A DNA stretch of 64,000 nt. It comes from Chitinophaga sp. CB10 (GTDB lineage: Bacteria > Bacteroidota > Bacteroidia > Chitinophagales > Chitinophagaceae). How positions within the stretch are numbered: position 1 is the first letter of the stretch; every line of letters begins with the position of its first letter. The stretch lies in the NCBI GenBank assembly GCA_001870995.2, contig MLAV02000001.1:744001-808000 (forward strand), in the 5' to 3' direction. Positions 46,404-54,305 of this stretch are shown here, one piece after another. The notes beneath the pieces were generated by a model that saw only the letters and a list, made by a program, of their open reading frames with translations, was not told where the DNA came from and did not search any database. The position numbers and the translations under genes were made by a program.

Positions 46404-46434
46404 TTTGCCAGATGGGGTTGAATGGTTATCTTTA
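46404..46434 (+). promoter_or_regulatory. Promoter for osmC-metZ
   Basis: TTTG (46404-46407), 19 bases, then TATCTTTA (46427-46434), seven of eight with the optimal spacing; the ATG follows at 46453. It is back-to-back with the metX promoter, 40 bases apart. Confidence 0.75.
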
Positions 46435-46452
46435 CGGTAGAAATTTTAAGTT

Positions 46453-46872
46453 ATGAAGATAGCATTACAAAGAATAGACGATGGATTCAATATGGAAGCG
46501 GTAGATGAAAACGGCCACAAGGTGCTGATGGATTCTTCTGTAGAAAATGGCGGTAAGAACAATGGTATTCGCCCTATGCAAATGATCATCATGGGCCTGG
46601 GCGGTTGCTCTGCCATCGACATAGTGATGATCCTGAAGAAGCAACGCCAGGAGATCACCGATTTTCGTATTGAGATCGAAGCAGACCGGGAAAAAGGCAA
46701 AGAGCCTTCTCTCTGGGAAAATGCGCATCTTGTATTCCACCTGTCCGGCAACATTGACGCCGATAAAGCTGCCCGCGCTGTTGAACTCTCCATGAACAAA
46801 TACTGCTCCGTGGCTGAAACCCTGCGTAAGGGCGGTACCAGGCTGACCTGGGAAGTGAAACTGAATGCCTAA
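46453..46872 (+). CDS. OsmC-family protein
   Basis: A 139-residue OsmC/Ohr-like protein. The two conserved cysteines are C52 (MGLGGCSAIDIVMIL) and C118 (NKYCSVAETL), with the central helix between them, so it may reduce organic peroxides or act as a thiol protein. It is 18 bases upstream of metZ in one operon. This pairing with a sulfhydrylase suggests a link to sulfur chemistry, which is an inference. Confidence 0.87.
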   Translation: MKIALQRIDDGFNMEAVDENGHKVLMDSSVENGGKNNGIRPMQMIIMGLGGCSAIDIVMILKKQRQEITDFRIEIEADREKGKEPSLWENAHLVFHLSGNIDADKAARAVELSMNKYCSVAETLRKGGTRLTWEVKLNA

Positions 46873-46890
46873 CTATAGAATCTTGCGAGA

Positions 46891-48075
46891 ATGCAGAAAG
46901 AAAATCAATACCAACCGGAAACCAACGCGGTAAGGATTCAGACGGCCAGAACAGACCAGATGGAACATTCCACGCCGATGTTTCTTACCTCCAGCTTTTG
47001 CTTTGACGATGCGGAGGAAATGAGAGCCACCTTTGCGGATGAAACGGACTTCAACATCTACAGTCGTTTCTCCAATCCCAATGTGGACGAGTTTGTAAGC
47101 AAAATGGTAGCCCTGGAAGGAGCGGAGGCCGGTTATGCCACCGCTTCCGGTATGAGCGCCGTATTTGCCAGTTTTATGGCGTTGCTGAAAGCCGGCGACC
47201 ACCTGTTGTCTGCCCGCTCGATCTTTGGTTCTACCCACACGGTGGTCACCAAGTTTCTGCCTAAGTGGGGGATTGAATATTCCTACTTCGATATGAACGA
47301 TCCTGCCGGTATTGAAGCGATGATCCAACCCAATACGAAAATGATCTTCGTGGAAACGCCTTCCAACCCGGGCCTGGAAATTATTGACCTGGAATTGCTG
47401 GCAGGCATCGCCAACAAACATAACATCATTCTCAACGTAGATAACTGCTTTGCTACGCCGGTGCTGCAACGCCCGCTGGAGCTGGGCGCGCACCTGGTCA
47501 CCCATTCCGCCACGAAGTGGATCGATGGGCAGGGCCGCGTGCTGGGCGGCGCGGTAGTGGGCAGGAAGGATTTGATCAAGGAGATTTATACCTTCTGCAG
47601 AAGCGCCGGCCCTGCGATGTCCCCGTTCAATGCGTGGGTACTGAGCAAGAGCCTGGAAACCCTGTTTGTGCGGATGGAGCGCCATTCCCAGAGCGCCCTT
47701 GCGCTGGCGCAGGCGCTGGAAAACAATCCGCACCTCTCCATGGTACGTTATCCGTTGCTGCCCAGCCACCCGCAATACGGGATTGCGAAAAAGCAAATGT
47801 CCGGCGGTGGCGGTATCGTGTGCTTTGAGCTGAAAGGCGGTATTGCCAGCGGCGTGAAATTCCTGAATGCCCTGAAGCTGTTGTCGCTCACGGCCAACCT
47901 GGGAGATTCCCGCAGCATTGCTTCCCATCCGGCCAGCACCACGCACGCTAAACTGACGGATGCCGAACGCGCCAGCGTAGGTATAACGCCAGGGCTTATA
48001 CGTATTTCCGTAGGGCTGGAAAATGTGAAGGACATCCTGGCCGATATTGAACAAGCATTGGAACAAAGTAAATAA
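46891..48075 (+). CDS. metZ: O-succinyl/O-acetylhomoserine sulfhydrylase (Cys/Met metabolism PLP enzyme)
   Basis: A 394-residue PLP enzyme of the Cys/Met metabolism family. The PLP lysine is K209 in HSATKWIDGQGR; other motifs are YSRFSNPNVDEFVSKMVALEG, ATASGMSAVFASFMAL and VETPSNPGLEIIDL. In sequence it is closest to MetZ-type enzymes that use sulfide to make homocysteine directly. With divergent metX it forms the acylation-sulfhydrylation route to methionine. MetY or MetB activity cannot be fully excluded from sequence. Confidence 0.88.
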   Translation: MQKENQYQPETNAVRIQTARTDQMEHSTPMFLTSSFCFDDAEEMRATFADETDFNIYSRFSNPNVDEFVSKMVALEGAEAGYATASGMSAVFASFMALLKAGDHLLSARSIFGSTHTVVTKFLPKWGIEYSYFDMNDPAGIEAMIQPNTKMIFVETPSNPGLEIIDLELLAGIANKHNIILNVDNCFATPVLQRPLELGAHLVTHSATKWIDGQGRVLGGAVVGRKDLIKEIYTFCRSAGPAMSPFNAWVLSKSLETLFVRMERHSQSALALAQALENNPHLSMVRYPLLPSHPQYGIAKKQMSGGGGIVCFELKGGIASGVKFLNALKLLSLTANLGDSRSIASHPASTTHAKLTDAERASVGITPGLIRISVGLENVKDILADIEQALEQSK

Positions 48076-48084
48076 AAGGAAACG

Positions 48085-48117
48085 GGCCGGCGCAAAGGCG
48101 CTGGCCTGGTTTTATTT
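48085..48117 (+). terminator. Probable terminator of metZ
   Basis: A 9-bp stem with one G-T pair (48085-48093 with 48098-48106) and a 4-base loop, followed by a T-rich TGGTTTTATTT. It starts 9 bases after the stop codon. Confidence 0.6.
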
Positions 48118-48160
48118 GAGCCGGCGGGGTTTGCGGCAACCTGCTGGAAGTGTGGGGTTC

Positions 48161-48280
48161 TGTTATGCATTGCTGTTCTTAACCAGCCTTCCGGCCCCCT
48201 GGATACCTGTTAGACATTACTGTTCTTAGCTAGCCTTCCGGAACCCAGGATACCAGTTATATTTTGCTGTTGATAAACGC
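48161..48280. repeat. Imperfect 47-bp direct repeat, about 2.5 copies
   Basis: Units start at 48161, 48208 and 48255 and share TGTTA...CATT.CTGTTCTTA and CCAGCCTTCCGG...GGATACC-type blocks, with several substitutions. The third unit is partial. No gene is seen here. Confidence 0.6.
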
Positions 48281-48323
48281 CTTTCCCAAACCGCCGGTAC
48301 CCATCACCCTCTGCTCTCTCGCC

Positions 48324-48630
48324 AAACTCCCTTTGCGCGCTCTGCCCCTTACGCCCCTTTGCGAGCAAAAATCCCTCTGCCAGCAAACTCCCTTTGCGCG
48401 CTCTGCCCCTTACGCCCCTTTGCGAGCAAAAATCCCTCTGCCAGCAAACTCCCTTTGCGCGCTCTGCCCCTTACGCCCCTTTGCGAGCAAAAATCCCTCT
48501 GCCAGCAAACTCCCTTTGCGCGCTCTGCCCCCTTACGCCTCTTTGCGAGCAAAAATCCCTCTGCCAGCAAACTCCCTTTGCGCGCTCTGCCCCCTTACGC
48601 CTCTTTGCGAGCAAAAATCCCTTTGCCAGC
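48324..48630. repeat. 61/62-bp tandem repeat array, five units
   Basis: Near-identical units start at 48324, 48385, 48446, 48507 and 48569 (lengths 61, 61, 61, 62, 62). The last two contain one extra C in a C-run and a C-to-T change in GCCTCTTTGCG. Each unit contains TTTGCGAGCAAA, an imperfect palindrome. As 61 is not a multiple of 3, each frame reads a shifting peptide, so it is not coding. The array ends 22 bases before the start codon of the next gene. Confidence 0.92.
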
Positions 48631-48651
48631 AAAAATTCTTATATTACGCCT

Positions 48652-49014
48652 ATGAAATCCTTCGCCCATTTTTTACTCATCCTGATATTGGCTTACATAG
48701 CCGGAATGGTACTCCCCTGGTGGAGCGCGCCCCTTGCCGCATTTCTGATCACTGTGATGTATCCGTTGCGCCCGGGCAAGGCGTTTTTCAATTCTTTTCT
48801 CTCCATTTTCATCCTCTGGCTGGTATTGGCTTTCTACCAGGACGTACGGAACGACCACCTGCTCGCCAATAAAATGAGCCTGATCATAATGCAGGTGAAG
48901 TCAGCGCCGCTGCTGGGCGTGATCAGCGCCTTCCTCGGAGGGCTTGTATCCGGCTTTGCTGGCCTGACCGCCGCCTACCTGCGCAGTCCGAAGAAAAATC
49001 CTGCCGCCGCCTGA
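48652..49014 (+). CDS. Small hydrophobic membrane protein
   Basis: A 120-residue protein from the ATG at 48652 (MKSFAHFLLILILAYIAG). It has about four hydrophobic segments and a polar C-terminus (RSPKKNPAAA). Longer frames that start inside the upstream tandem repeat are artefacts. It is 36 bases before the DUF5686 gene and probably in its operon. No family is recognised. Confidence 0.72.
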   Translation: MKSFAHFLLILILAYIAGMVLPWWSAPLAAFLITVMYPLRPGKAFFNSFLSIFILWLVLAFYQDVRNDHLLANKMSLIIMQVKSAPLLGVISAFLGGLVSGFAGLTAAYLRSPKKNPAAA

Positions 49015-49050
49015 GTGGCGTGCCGCTAACCGCTGAAGATAAATCAATGT

Positions 49051-51573
49051 ATGATCAAGCGCCTGCTCTTACTGCTGTCCATGATAGCAGGATACCATGC
49101 TGTTATAGCCAATACGCTCAAAGGAGTGGTAACGGATGAACGTAATCAGCCCCTTCCTTATGCGACCGTACTAATCAAAGGCACCACTACAGGTACCACT
49201 ACTAACGCTTCCGGGCAGTATCAGCTCGAACTGGGAGCCGGGGAATATACCATCGTATGCCAGTATATCGGTTACCGGAAGTCCGAACAAAAAGTGACCA
49301 TTACATCTCCCCAACAAATCCTCGATTTTCACCTCCAGCCCGTGAGTATGCAAATACAGGAGGTGGTAGTCAAAGCGGGAGGTGAGGACCCGGCGTATGC
49401 GATCATACGGGAGGCCATTAAGAAACGCCGCTTTTACCAGCAGCAGGTGGATGAACTGACCTGCATGGCGTATAGCAAAGGGACGATCTCTTCTACCAAT
49501 GCCCCTAACAAATTTTTTGGTCAAAAAATAGATAAAGCGGAAATGGGGGTGGACAGCCTGGGCCGCGGCGTCATTTTCCTTACCGAAACCGTGAGCAAGG
49601 TAGCCTACCGCAAGCCGGACAACCTGAAGCTGGAAGTTATCAGCTCCCGGAAAAGCGGGGGAGGCTTCGGTATCAGCTTCCCGGCCTTTATCAGTTTCTA
49701 CGACAACAACGTGCAGGCTATCATCTCCCAGATGGGCCCCCGCGGCTTTATTTCGCCCATCGCAGAAAACGCGCTGAACTTTTACAAATACCACCTGGAA
49801 GGTACTTTCGTGGAAGATGGGAAACTGGTGTACAAGATAACTGTTACGCCTAAACGTAAATACGAACCCCTGTTTTCCGGCAGCATTTTTATAACGGACG
49901 CCGATTGGCGCATCCATAGTACGGACCTGCTGCTCACGCCGGAATACCAGCTGGAGATCCTGGATACGCTGAACATCCGCCAAACGCACGTGCCGGTAAC
50001 GCCGGAGGTATGGCGGATTAAGGACCAGGTAGTACATATAGCATTTAAAAAATTTGGGTTTGGGGTAGACGGGAATTTCGTGAGTGTGTACAGCGACTAT
50101 AACCTGAAACCTGCACTGCCGGAAAAATACTTTGAGAAAGTCATCCTGAAGCTGGATTCCGCTTATGATAAGAAGCCACAGTTCTACTGGGACAGCATTC
50201 GCCCCGTGCCGCTGGAAGCCTATGAGCAAAAGGACTTCCATACCCGCGACAGTACCGCCAAAGCCAACAGGGACAGCGCTTCCAGCCGCTACCGGCTGGA
50301 TTCCCTCCGGAAGAAGCAGGGGCATGTTAAACTGCTGGATGTGCTGTGGGGCGGCGTCACCCGGAATTCCTACTTCACGCGGGATAGCAGTATTCAAAGC
50401 CATACCCTGCGGTTGAAAGGCCTGACGAAATCCCTGAAGTACAACACCGTGGAAGGCCTCGTGCTGGCGATAGAGCCCAGCGTGAGTTTCAACACCGGCA
50501 AGGAAAGCCGCCTGCGGTTGTCGCCCTACTTCCGCTATGGCCTCAGCAACACGCATTTCAACAGCTACCTGGACGCCGTATTCACCAACGAAAGCCGGCT
50601 GTTTAACCGCATCGGCAACGATATGTTCATGCTCTCCGGCGGTAAACGGGTGTCCCAATTCAACCATGCAGAGCCAATCGATAACCTGACCAACGAGTTT
50701 TATACTTTACTGTTCAGGGAAAACTATATGAAAATTTATGAGAACTGGTTCGTAAAAGGGCAGTACAGCCGCACCTTCCAGAACAAGAACCGGTTAAGCC
50801 TTCTGGCAGTATATGAAAACCGGTATCCACTGGAAAACACGACGGACTTCAGCTTCTTCGGCAGTAAGAACAAGGCGTTTACGCCCAATCATCCCTACGA
50901 GCTGGCCGGTGTGCCGTTTGAGCGGCACAGCGCGTTTGTGGTAGGGGCCAGCTTCAGCTTCCAGCCGGGGCAGCGGTTTATAGAGCTGCCGGACCGCCGG
51001 GTGCCTTTCGGCTCCAAATACCCCCAGTTTGAATTCGCCTATACGAAGGGGATACCGGGCATCGCTAACAGTATCGTGGATTTCGACAAATGGCGTGTAG
51101 GCGTGCAGGATAATATGAATTTCAAATTATTCGGCGAGTTCAGGTACCACGTGAATGTAGGCGGATTCCTCAACAGCAGGGTAGTGGAGATACCGGACTA
51201 CCAGCACTTCAACGGTAACCAGACTTTTTATACCCTCCGCTACCTGAACAGCTTCCAGCTGGCGCCGTACTATCTGTACAGCACCACCGCTTCGTTCTAC
51301 ACTACGGCCAATGTGGAGCATCACTTCAACGGCTTCCTTACAAACAAGATACCTTTGTTCAACCGGCTGAAGTGGAACCTGGTGGCGGGCGCCAATGCCT
51401 TTTATGTAAACGGGGACAATAACTACCTGGAAATTTTCGCCGGCCTGGAAAATATTTTCAAGATCGCCCGGGTGGACGTGATTGCTGGTTATCAAAGTAA
51501 AGATAATACGCGTATAGGCGTGCGGGTTGGGTTCGGCGGTATCTTCGGCAACCTCCTGAAACCCGGCCAGTAG
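49051..51573 (+). CDS. DUF5686 family protein with carboxypeptidase-regulatory domain
   Basis: An 840-residue outer-membrane protein: a signal peptide (about 1-20), a CarboxypepD_reg-like domain (LKGVVTDERNQPLPYATVLIKG, about 23-105), then the DUF5686 region, which alternates periplasmic parts and a probable beta barrel with many aromatic strands to the C-terminus (RIGVRVGFGGIFGNLLKPGQ). Widespread in Bacteroidota; molecular function unknown. It lacks a TonB plug. Confidence 0.87.
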   Translation: MIKRLLLLLSMIAGYHAVIANTLKGVVTDERNQPLPYATVLIKGTTTGTTTNASGQYQLELGAGEYTIVCQYIGYRKSEQKVTITSPQQILDFHLQPVSMQIQEVVVKAGGEDPAYAIIREAIKKRRFYQQQVDELTCMAYSKGTISSTNAPNKFFGQKIDKAEMGVDSLGRGVIFLTETVSKVAYRKPDNLKLEVISSRKSGGGFGISFPAFISFYDNNVQAIISQMGPRGFISPIAENALNFYKYHLEGTFVEDGKLVYKITVTPKRKYEPLFSGSIFITDADWRIHSTDLLLTPEYQLEILDTLNIRQTHVPVTPEVWRIKDQVVHIAFKKFGFGVDGNFVSVYSDYNLKPALPEKYFEKVILKLDSAYDKKPQFYWDSIRPVPLEAYEQKDFHTRDSTAKANRDSASSRYRLDSLRKKQGHVKLLDVLWGGVTRNSYFTRDSSIQSHTLRLKGLTKSLKYNTVEGLVLAIEPSVSFNTGKESRLRLSPYFRYGLSNTHFNSYLDAVFTNESRLFNRIGNDMFMLSGGKRVSQFNHAEPIDNLTNEFYTLLFRENYMKIYENWFVKGQYSRTFQNKNRLSLLAVYENRYPLENTTDFSFFGSKNKAFTPNHPYELAGVPFERHSAFVVGASFSFQPGQRFIELPDRRVPFGSKYPQFEFAYTKGIPGIANSIVDFDKWRVGVQDNMNFKLFGEFRYHVNVGGFLNSRVVEIPDYQHFNGNQTFYTLRYLNSFQLAPYYLYSTTASFYTTANVEHHFNGFLTNKIPLFNRLKWNLVAGANAFYVNGDNNYLEIFAGLENIFKIARVDVIAGYQSKDNTRIGVRVGFGGIFGNLLKPGQ

Positions 51574-51597
51574 CCGGCTAATAGCTACCATAAAAAA

Positions 51598-51630
51598 AGG
51601 TGTTTCGTACCAGCGAAACACCTTTTTTAT
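51598..51630. terminator. Bidirectional terminator after the DUF5686 gene
   Basis: A 10-bp perfect stem (51598-51607 with 51614-51623) with a 6-base loop, T residues after and A residues before. It can also end the small minus-strand gene at 51672-51785. Confidence 0.9.
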
Positions 51631-51671
51631 TTGATGTGGTTCAGGACCAGACGACTCCTAATAGCATGTTG

Positions 51672-51785
51672 TTACTTGCCCTTACGAACTTTTTTGGGAG
51701 TGTTTGTGTCAAAATAATATGCCAGCAGCCGGTATATCCAAATGCCAACAATTGCGTAGACGAAATAAGTAATGTAATGACTCAT
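51672..51785 (-). CDS. 37-residue single-span membrane peptide
   Basis: A short minus-strand frame beginning MSHYITYFVYAIVGIWIYRL, with one hydrophobic segment (about 5-25) and a basic tail (TPKKVRKGK). This N-out/C-in-like layout with a positive tail is typical of small membrane proteins. It is followed by the bidirectional terminator at 51598-51630. There is no known family I can name; it might be a chance frame, but composition and terminator support it. Confidence 0.5.
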   Translation of the reverse strand: MSHYITYFVYAIVGIWIYRLLAYYFDTNTPKKVRKGK

Positions 51786-52107
51786 ATTCTAACATTTTCG
51801 GGTTAAACAATCTTCTTCTCGAACTAGAATTCAAACTAAGTGCCAATCGGGGTGACTAAACTTTAGCGTAAACTTATATACAATAATAATCAAATAGTTA
51901 TATTAACCACAATATTTTTATCAACATCCACGCGGCTGAAAACCGGTAAATATACGCCCGGAACGCTATCTGATGAGGCAGCTTATTATGGCTCTTCGCT
52001 TCACACATTAGTGTTAAGTATAATCAATATGTGGAAAAATATTTACAGGAAGGAAGAAGGTGCGGCCGGGCCTTTGTTACTTACTGCCGCGGGGAAAACT
52101 GGCGGCA
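51786..52107. other. AT-rich intergenic region without a visible gene
   Basis: No coding frame with good features. The region is clearly AT-richer than its surroundings (51830-51960) and probably holds the promoter of the 37-residue peptide gene, but no consensus pair is present. Confidence 0.5.
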
Positions 52108-52135
52108 ATAAAAAAACCAGGGTAGAAACCCCGGT
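52108..52135 (-). terminator. Terminator of the lone receiver gene
   Basis: On the minus strand an 8-bp stem with one G-T pair (52135-52128 with 52123-52116), a 4-base loop and a run of T residues follow the 52172 stop. Confidence 0.75.
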
Positions 52136-52171
52136 CTTATTTATATTTTCATGTAAGTAAGTTTATCTCAC

Positions 52172-52588
52172 CTAATGCAGGGTAGCATCCCTGGCAGTGA
52201 GCGAAATGATTTTTATCAGTAGTGATGATATGTCGTCTGTGAGTTTTGTAAGGAAACCACTGGCGCCTGCCGCCAGGTACTCCTTTTCCTCCGCATCAAT
52301 AAAAGCAGTTCCGTAAACGATCACCTGGGGTTGATGAGGTGGCAGTACCTGCCGGATTAAATCCGTGACTGCGATGCCTGTCCAGTGATCATCCATTAGC
52401 ACCAGGCTGTAAGGCGTATGGCGTGCGCGTTGAATAGCGCCTGCATAATCCCTTTCCCAATCCACATCATAATGCGCTTGAGCTAAGGCTTGTTTCAATG
52501 AAGCGCCAAAACATTCGTCCGCATCAATCAACAACAATTTCTTTCTGCTAATATTCTGAAACCTTCCGGGTAGAACTGAAGGGGTCAT
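52172..52588 (-). CDS. Stand-alone receiver-domain protein
   Basis: A 138-residue single receiver domain. The acidic residues are in LLLIDADE (about 18-25), the phospho-acceptor is D66 in SLVLMDDHW, and the conserved Lys is in GFLTKL. The usual MP after the phospho-Asp is replaced by DHW, so it is a divergent receiver. No kinase gene is adjacent and no output domain is present. Its mRNA leader would include the long hairpin at 52633-52704 if transcribed from further upstream. Confidence 0.8.
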   Translation of the reverse strand: MTPSVLPGRFQNISRKKLLLIDADECFGASLKQALAQAHYDVDWERDYAGAIQRARHTPYSLVLMDDHWTGIAVTDLIRQVLPPHQPQVIVYGTAFIDAEEKEYLAAGASGFLTKLTDDISSLLIKIISLTARDATLH

Positions 52589-52632
52589 ACATACTGTTAG
52601 TTTTGGTGTTCGGTCAGTCCCGGAAACAGTTA

Positions 52633-52704
52633 AGCGCGGGACTCTTGCAATGCCAGACAGGACCTCGTAGGAGAGGGAAGGAACGGCAAAGAAGAGCCCG
52701 CGCT
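52633..52704. repeat. Long imperfect hairpin of unknown role
   Basis: AGCGCGGG (52633-52640) and CTCTT (52642-52646) pair with AAGAG (52692-52696) and CCCGCGCT (52697-52704), with one bulged A. After a small internal loop, TGCC (52651-52654) pairs with GGCA (52685-52688). The GC-rich element is set in AT-rich DNA. No T-run follows on either side, so it is not a plain terminator. It could be a structured RNA leader or a processed small RNA. Confidence 0.6.
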
Positions 52705-53119
52705 AGTAGCACGAGCTTTATCTTCTCCTCGTTTTCCTTCTATGAAATTTCCTACGTTTCCTGAAGACGAGATTAAAAGAGTCAGCTTCAATATTTTGGA
52801 GCTGCAAGTTAGCAATTTAATGCATCTTTTCAACCCAAAAATTAAAATCGACCCGATTAACTGTAAATTAACAAGAATAATCGGAATTTTAACCGGACAG
52901 GATAAATTTAACAGTTATTCTCTTTAAAAAATTATATACCGGGGCATGACAAATATCATCACTGCCCAAATAAAATATTCAATAACTTTGCAAACCTTTC
53001 CCCATCCGCAGGGAGCGGGGAAAAACGATTCGATAGGTGAAAATTAATGAGATAATTATCAATTAGTTACACCGAAATTTTGTTCACCAGGCAAGTGTCC
53101 TTAAAATTTCAGGTCCAAG
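52705..53119. other. AT-rich intergenic region upstream of trhO
   Basis: No supported gene; short frames here have random-looking products. TTTG (53077-53080) followed after 19 bases by TAAAATTT is a weak promoter candidate for trhO. Confidence 0.45.
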
Positions 53120-54139
53120 ATGGCTTTACACAACAGAGTATCGGCAGCCGAGCTGAAGAAGCGGCTGTACGAAGAAACATTTAAACGCGTCACTATTTCC
53201 TTCTACCAGTATGCGAAGATCGAAGATCCGCAGGCTTTCCGCGACGCGCTTTACCTCTCCCTTTTTGAACTGGGCGTATTCGGCCGCATCTACGTGGCAA
53301 AAGAAGGCATCAATGCACAGATCAGCGTTCCCGAACACAACTTCGAGGCTTTCCGGGAAACGCTTTACAAAATCGATTTCCTCAATGGTATCCGGCTGAA
53401 CATCGCCGTGGACGACGATGGCAAATCCTTCTACGTACTCAAAATCAAAGTACGGGATAAGATCGTGGCCGATGGTATCGACGATCCTACATTCGATATG
53501 TCCGTAAGAGGGAAGTACCTCAATGCGCAGGCATTTAACGAAATGGTGGATACGACTGACACTGTCATCGTAGATATGCGCAACCACTACGAGTACGAAG
53601 TAGGGCATTTTGAAGGCGCTATCGAAGTGCCGTCCGACACCTTCCGCGAACAATTGCCCATGGCGGTGGATATGCTGAAGGACCAGAAGGATAAAAACAT
53701 CATCATGTACTGTACCGGAGGTATCCGCTGTGAAAAAGCCTCCGCCTACATGCTGCATGCCGGCTTCAAAAATGTGTACCACCTCGAAGGCGGTATCATT
53801 GAATACACCAACAAAGCCAAGGAGCAAAACCTCCCTATTAAATTCAAAGGAAAAAACTTCGTGTTTGACGACCGCCTCGGCGAGCGCATTACCGACGATA
53901 TCATCAGCGAATGCCACCAATGCGGTAAACCCTGCGATACGCATGTGAACTGCGCCAACGATGGCTGCCACCTGCTCTTCATCCAGTGCGAGGAGTGCGC
54001 GGCTAAATACGACAAGTGCTGCAGCGAAGCCTGCCAGGCTACCCATGCATTACCGCCGGAACAACAGGCGGAACTGCGCAAGGGCGTTGAAAAAGGACTG
54101 ATGTTCAATAAATCCAGGCGCAGACGCAATCGCGTATAA
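53120..54139 (+). CDS. trhO: tRNA uridine(34) hydroxylase TrhO (rhodanese family)
   Basis: A 339-residue protein of the YceA/TrhO family, which makes 5-hydroxyuridine at tRNA position 34. An N-terminal ferredoxin-like domain (about 20-115) is followed by a rhodanese domain (about 135-235) with catalytic C198 in MYCTGGIRCEKAS. A cysteine-rich C-terminal extension (265-305, CHQCGKPCD and CEECAAKYDKCC-type pairs) probably binds metal and is usual in this family. A double hairpin terminator follows. Confidence 0.92.
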   Translation: MALHNRVSAAELKKRLYEETFKRVTISFYQYAKIEDPQAFRDALYLSLFELGVFGRIYVAKEGINAQISVPEHNFEAFRETLYKIDFLNGIRLNIAVDDDGKSFYVLKIKVRDKIVADGIDDPTFDMSVRGKYLNAQAFNEMVDTTDTVIVDMRNHYEYEVGHFEGAIEVPSDTFREQLPMAVDMLKDQKDKNIIMYCTGGIRCEKASAYMLHAGFKNVYHLEGGIIEYTNKAKEQNLPIKFKGKNFVFDDRLGERITDDIISECHQCGKPCDTHVNCANDGCHLLFIQCEECAAKYDKCCSEACQATHALPPEQQAELRKGVEKGLMFNKSRRRRNRV

Positions 54140-54147
54140 ATAAAAAA

Positions 54148-54181
54148 TCCACCCCGCGTGGTTTCTTCTCGGCGGGGTGGA
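54148..54181 (+). terminator. First hairpin after trhO
   Basis: A 10-bp perfect stem (54148-54157 with 54172-54181) with a 14-base loop. It lacks a T-run and may serve as an mRNA 3' stabiliser before the true terminator. Confidence 0.55.
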
Positions 54182-54197
54182 GGAATTGAGTCTTTTG

Positions 54198-54227
54198 AAA
54201 GGGCCGGGTTAACGCCGGCCCTTTTTA
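54198..54227 (+). terminator. Terminator of trhO
   Basis: A 10-bp stem (54198-54207 with 54215-54224) with a 7-base loop and a T-run overlapping its 3' side. Confidence 0.85.
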
Positions 54228-54260
54228 TTAAGACCCATTCTATCAACCTATATGCGAACT

Positions 54261-54296
54261 AAAAAATATCCGGGAAACCTTCGCATGCATTTCCCG
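54261..54296 (-). terminator. Terminator of the metal-efflux operon
   Basis: On the minus strand a 7-bp perfect stem (54296-54290 with 54277-54271) with a 12-base loop is followed by GATATTTTTT, 10 bases after the 54306 stop. Confidence 0.65.
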
Positions 54297-54305
54297 TTTT
54301 ATAGC

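Noticed and set aside
48324..48630. CRISPR array
   Set aside because: The units are contiguous tandem copies with no variable spacers, and no cas genes are nearby.
48349..48655. Several frames with repeated LCALCPL or LLAEGF peptides
   Set aside because: They are readings of the 61-bp tandem array in different frames and on both strands. The unit length is not a multiple of three and the peptides drift between frames.
52633..52704. Small SRP (4.5S) RNA
   Set aside because: The hairpin lacks the conserved GGAA-type tetraloop region and the AGCA symmetric loop of SRP RNA domain IV.
52630..52927. Short frames of 67 (minus) and 61 (plus) codons
   Set aside because: They overlap the hairpin or AT-rich DNA and give random-looking peptides without a signal, helix pattern or family motif.
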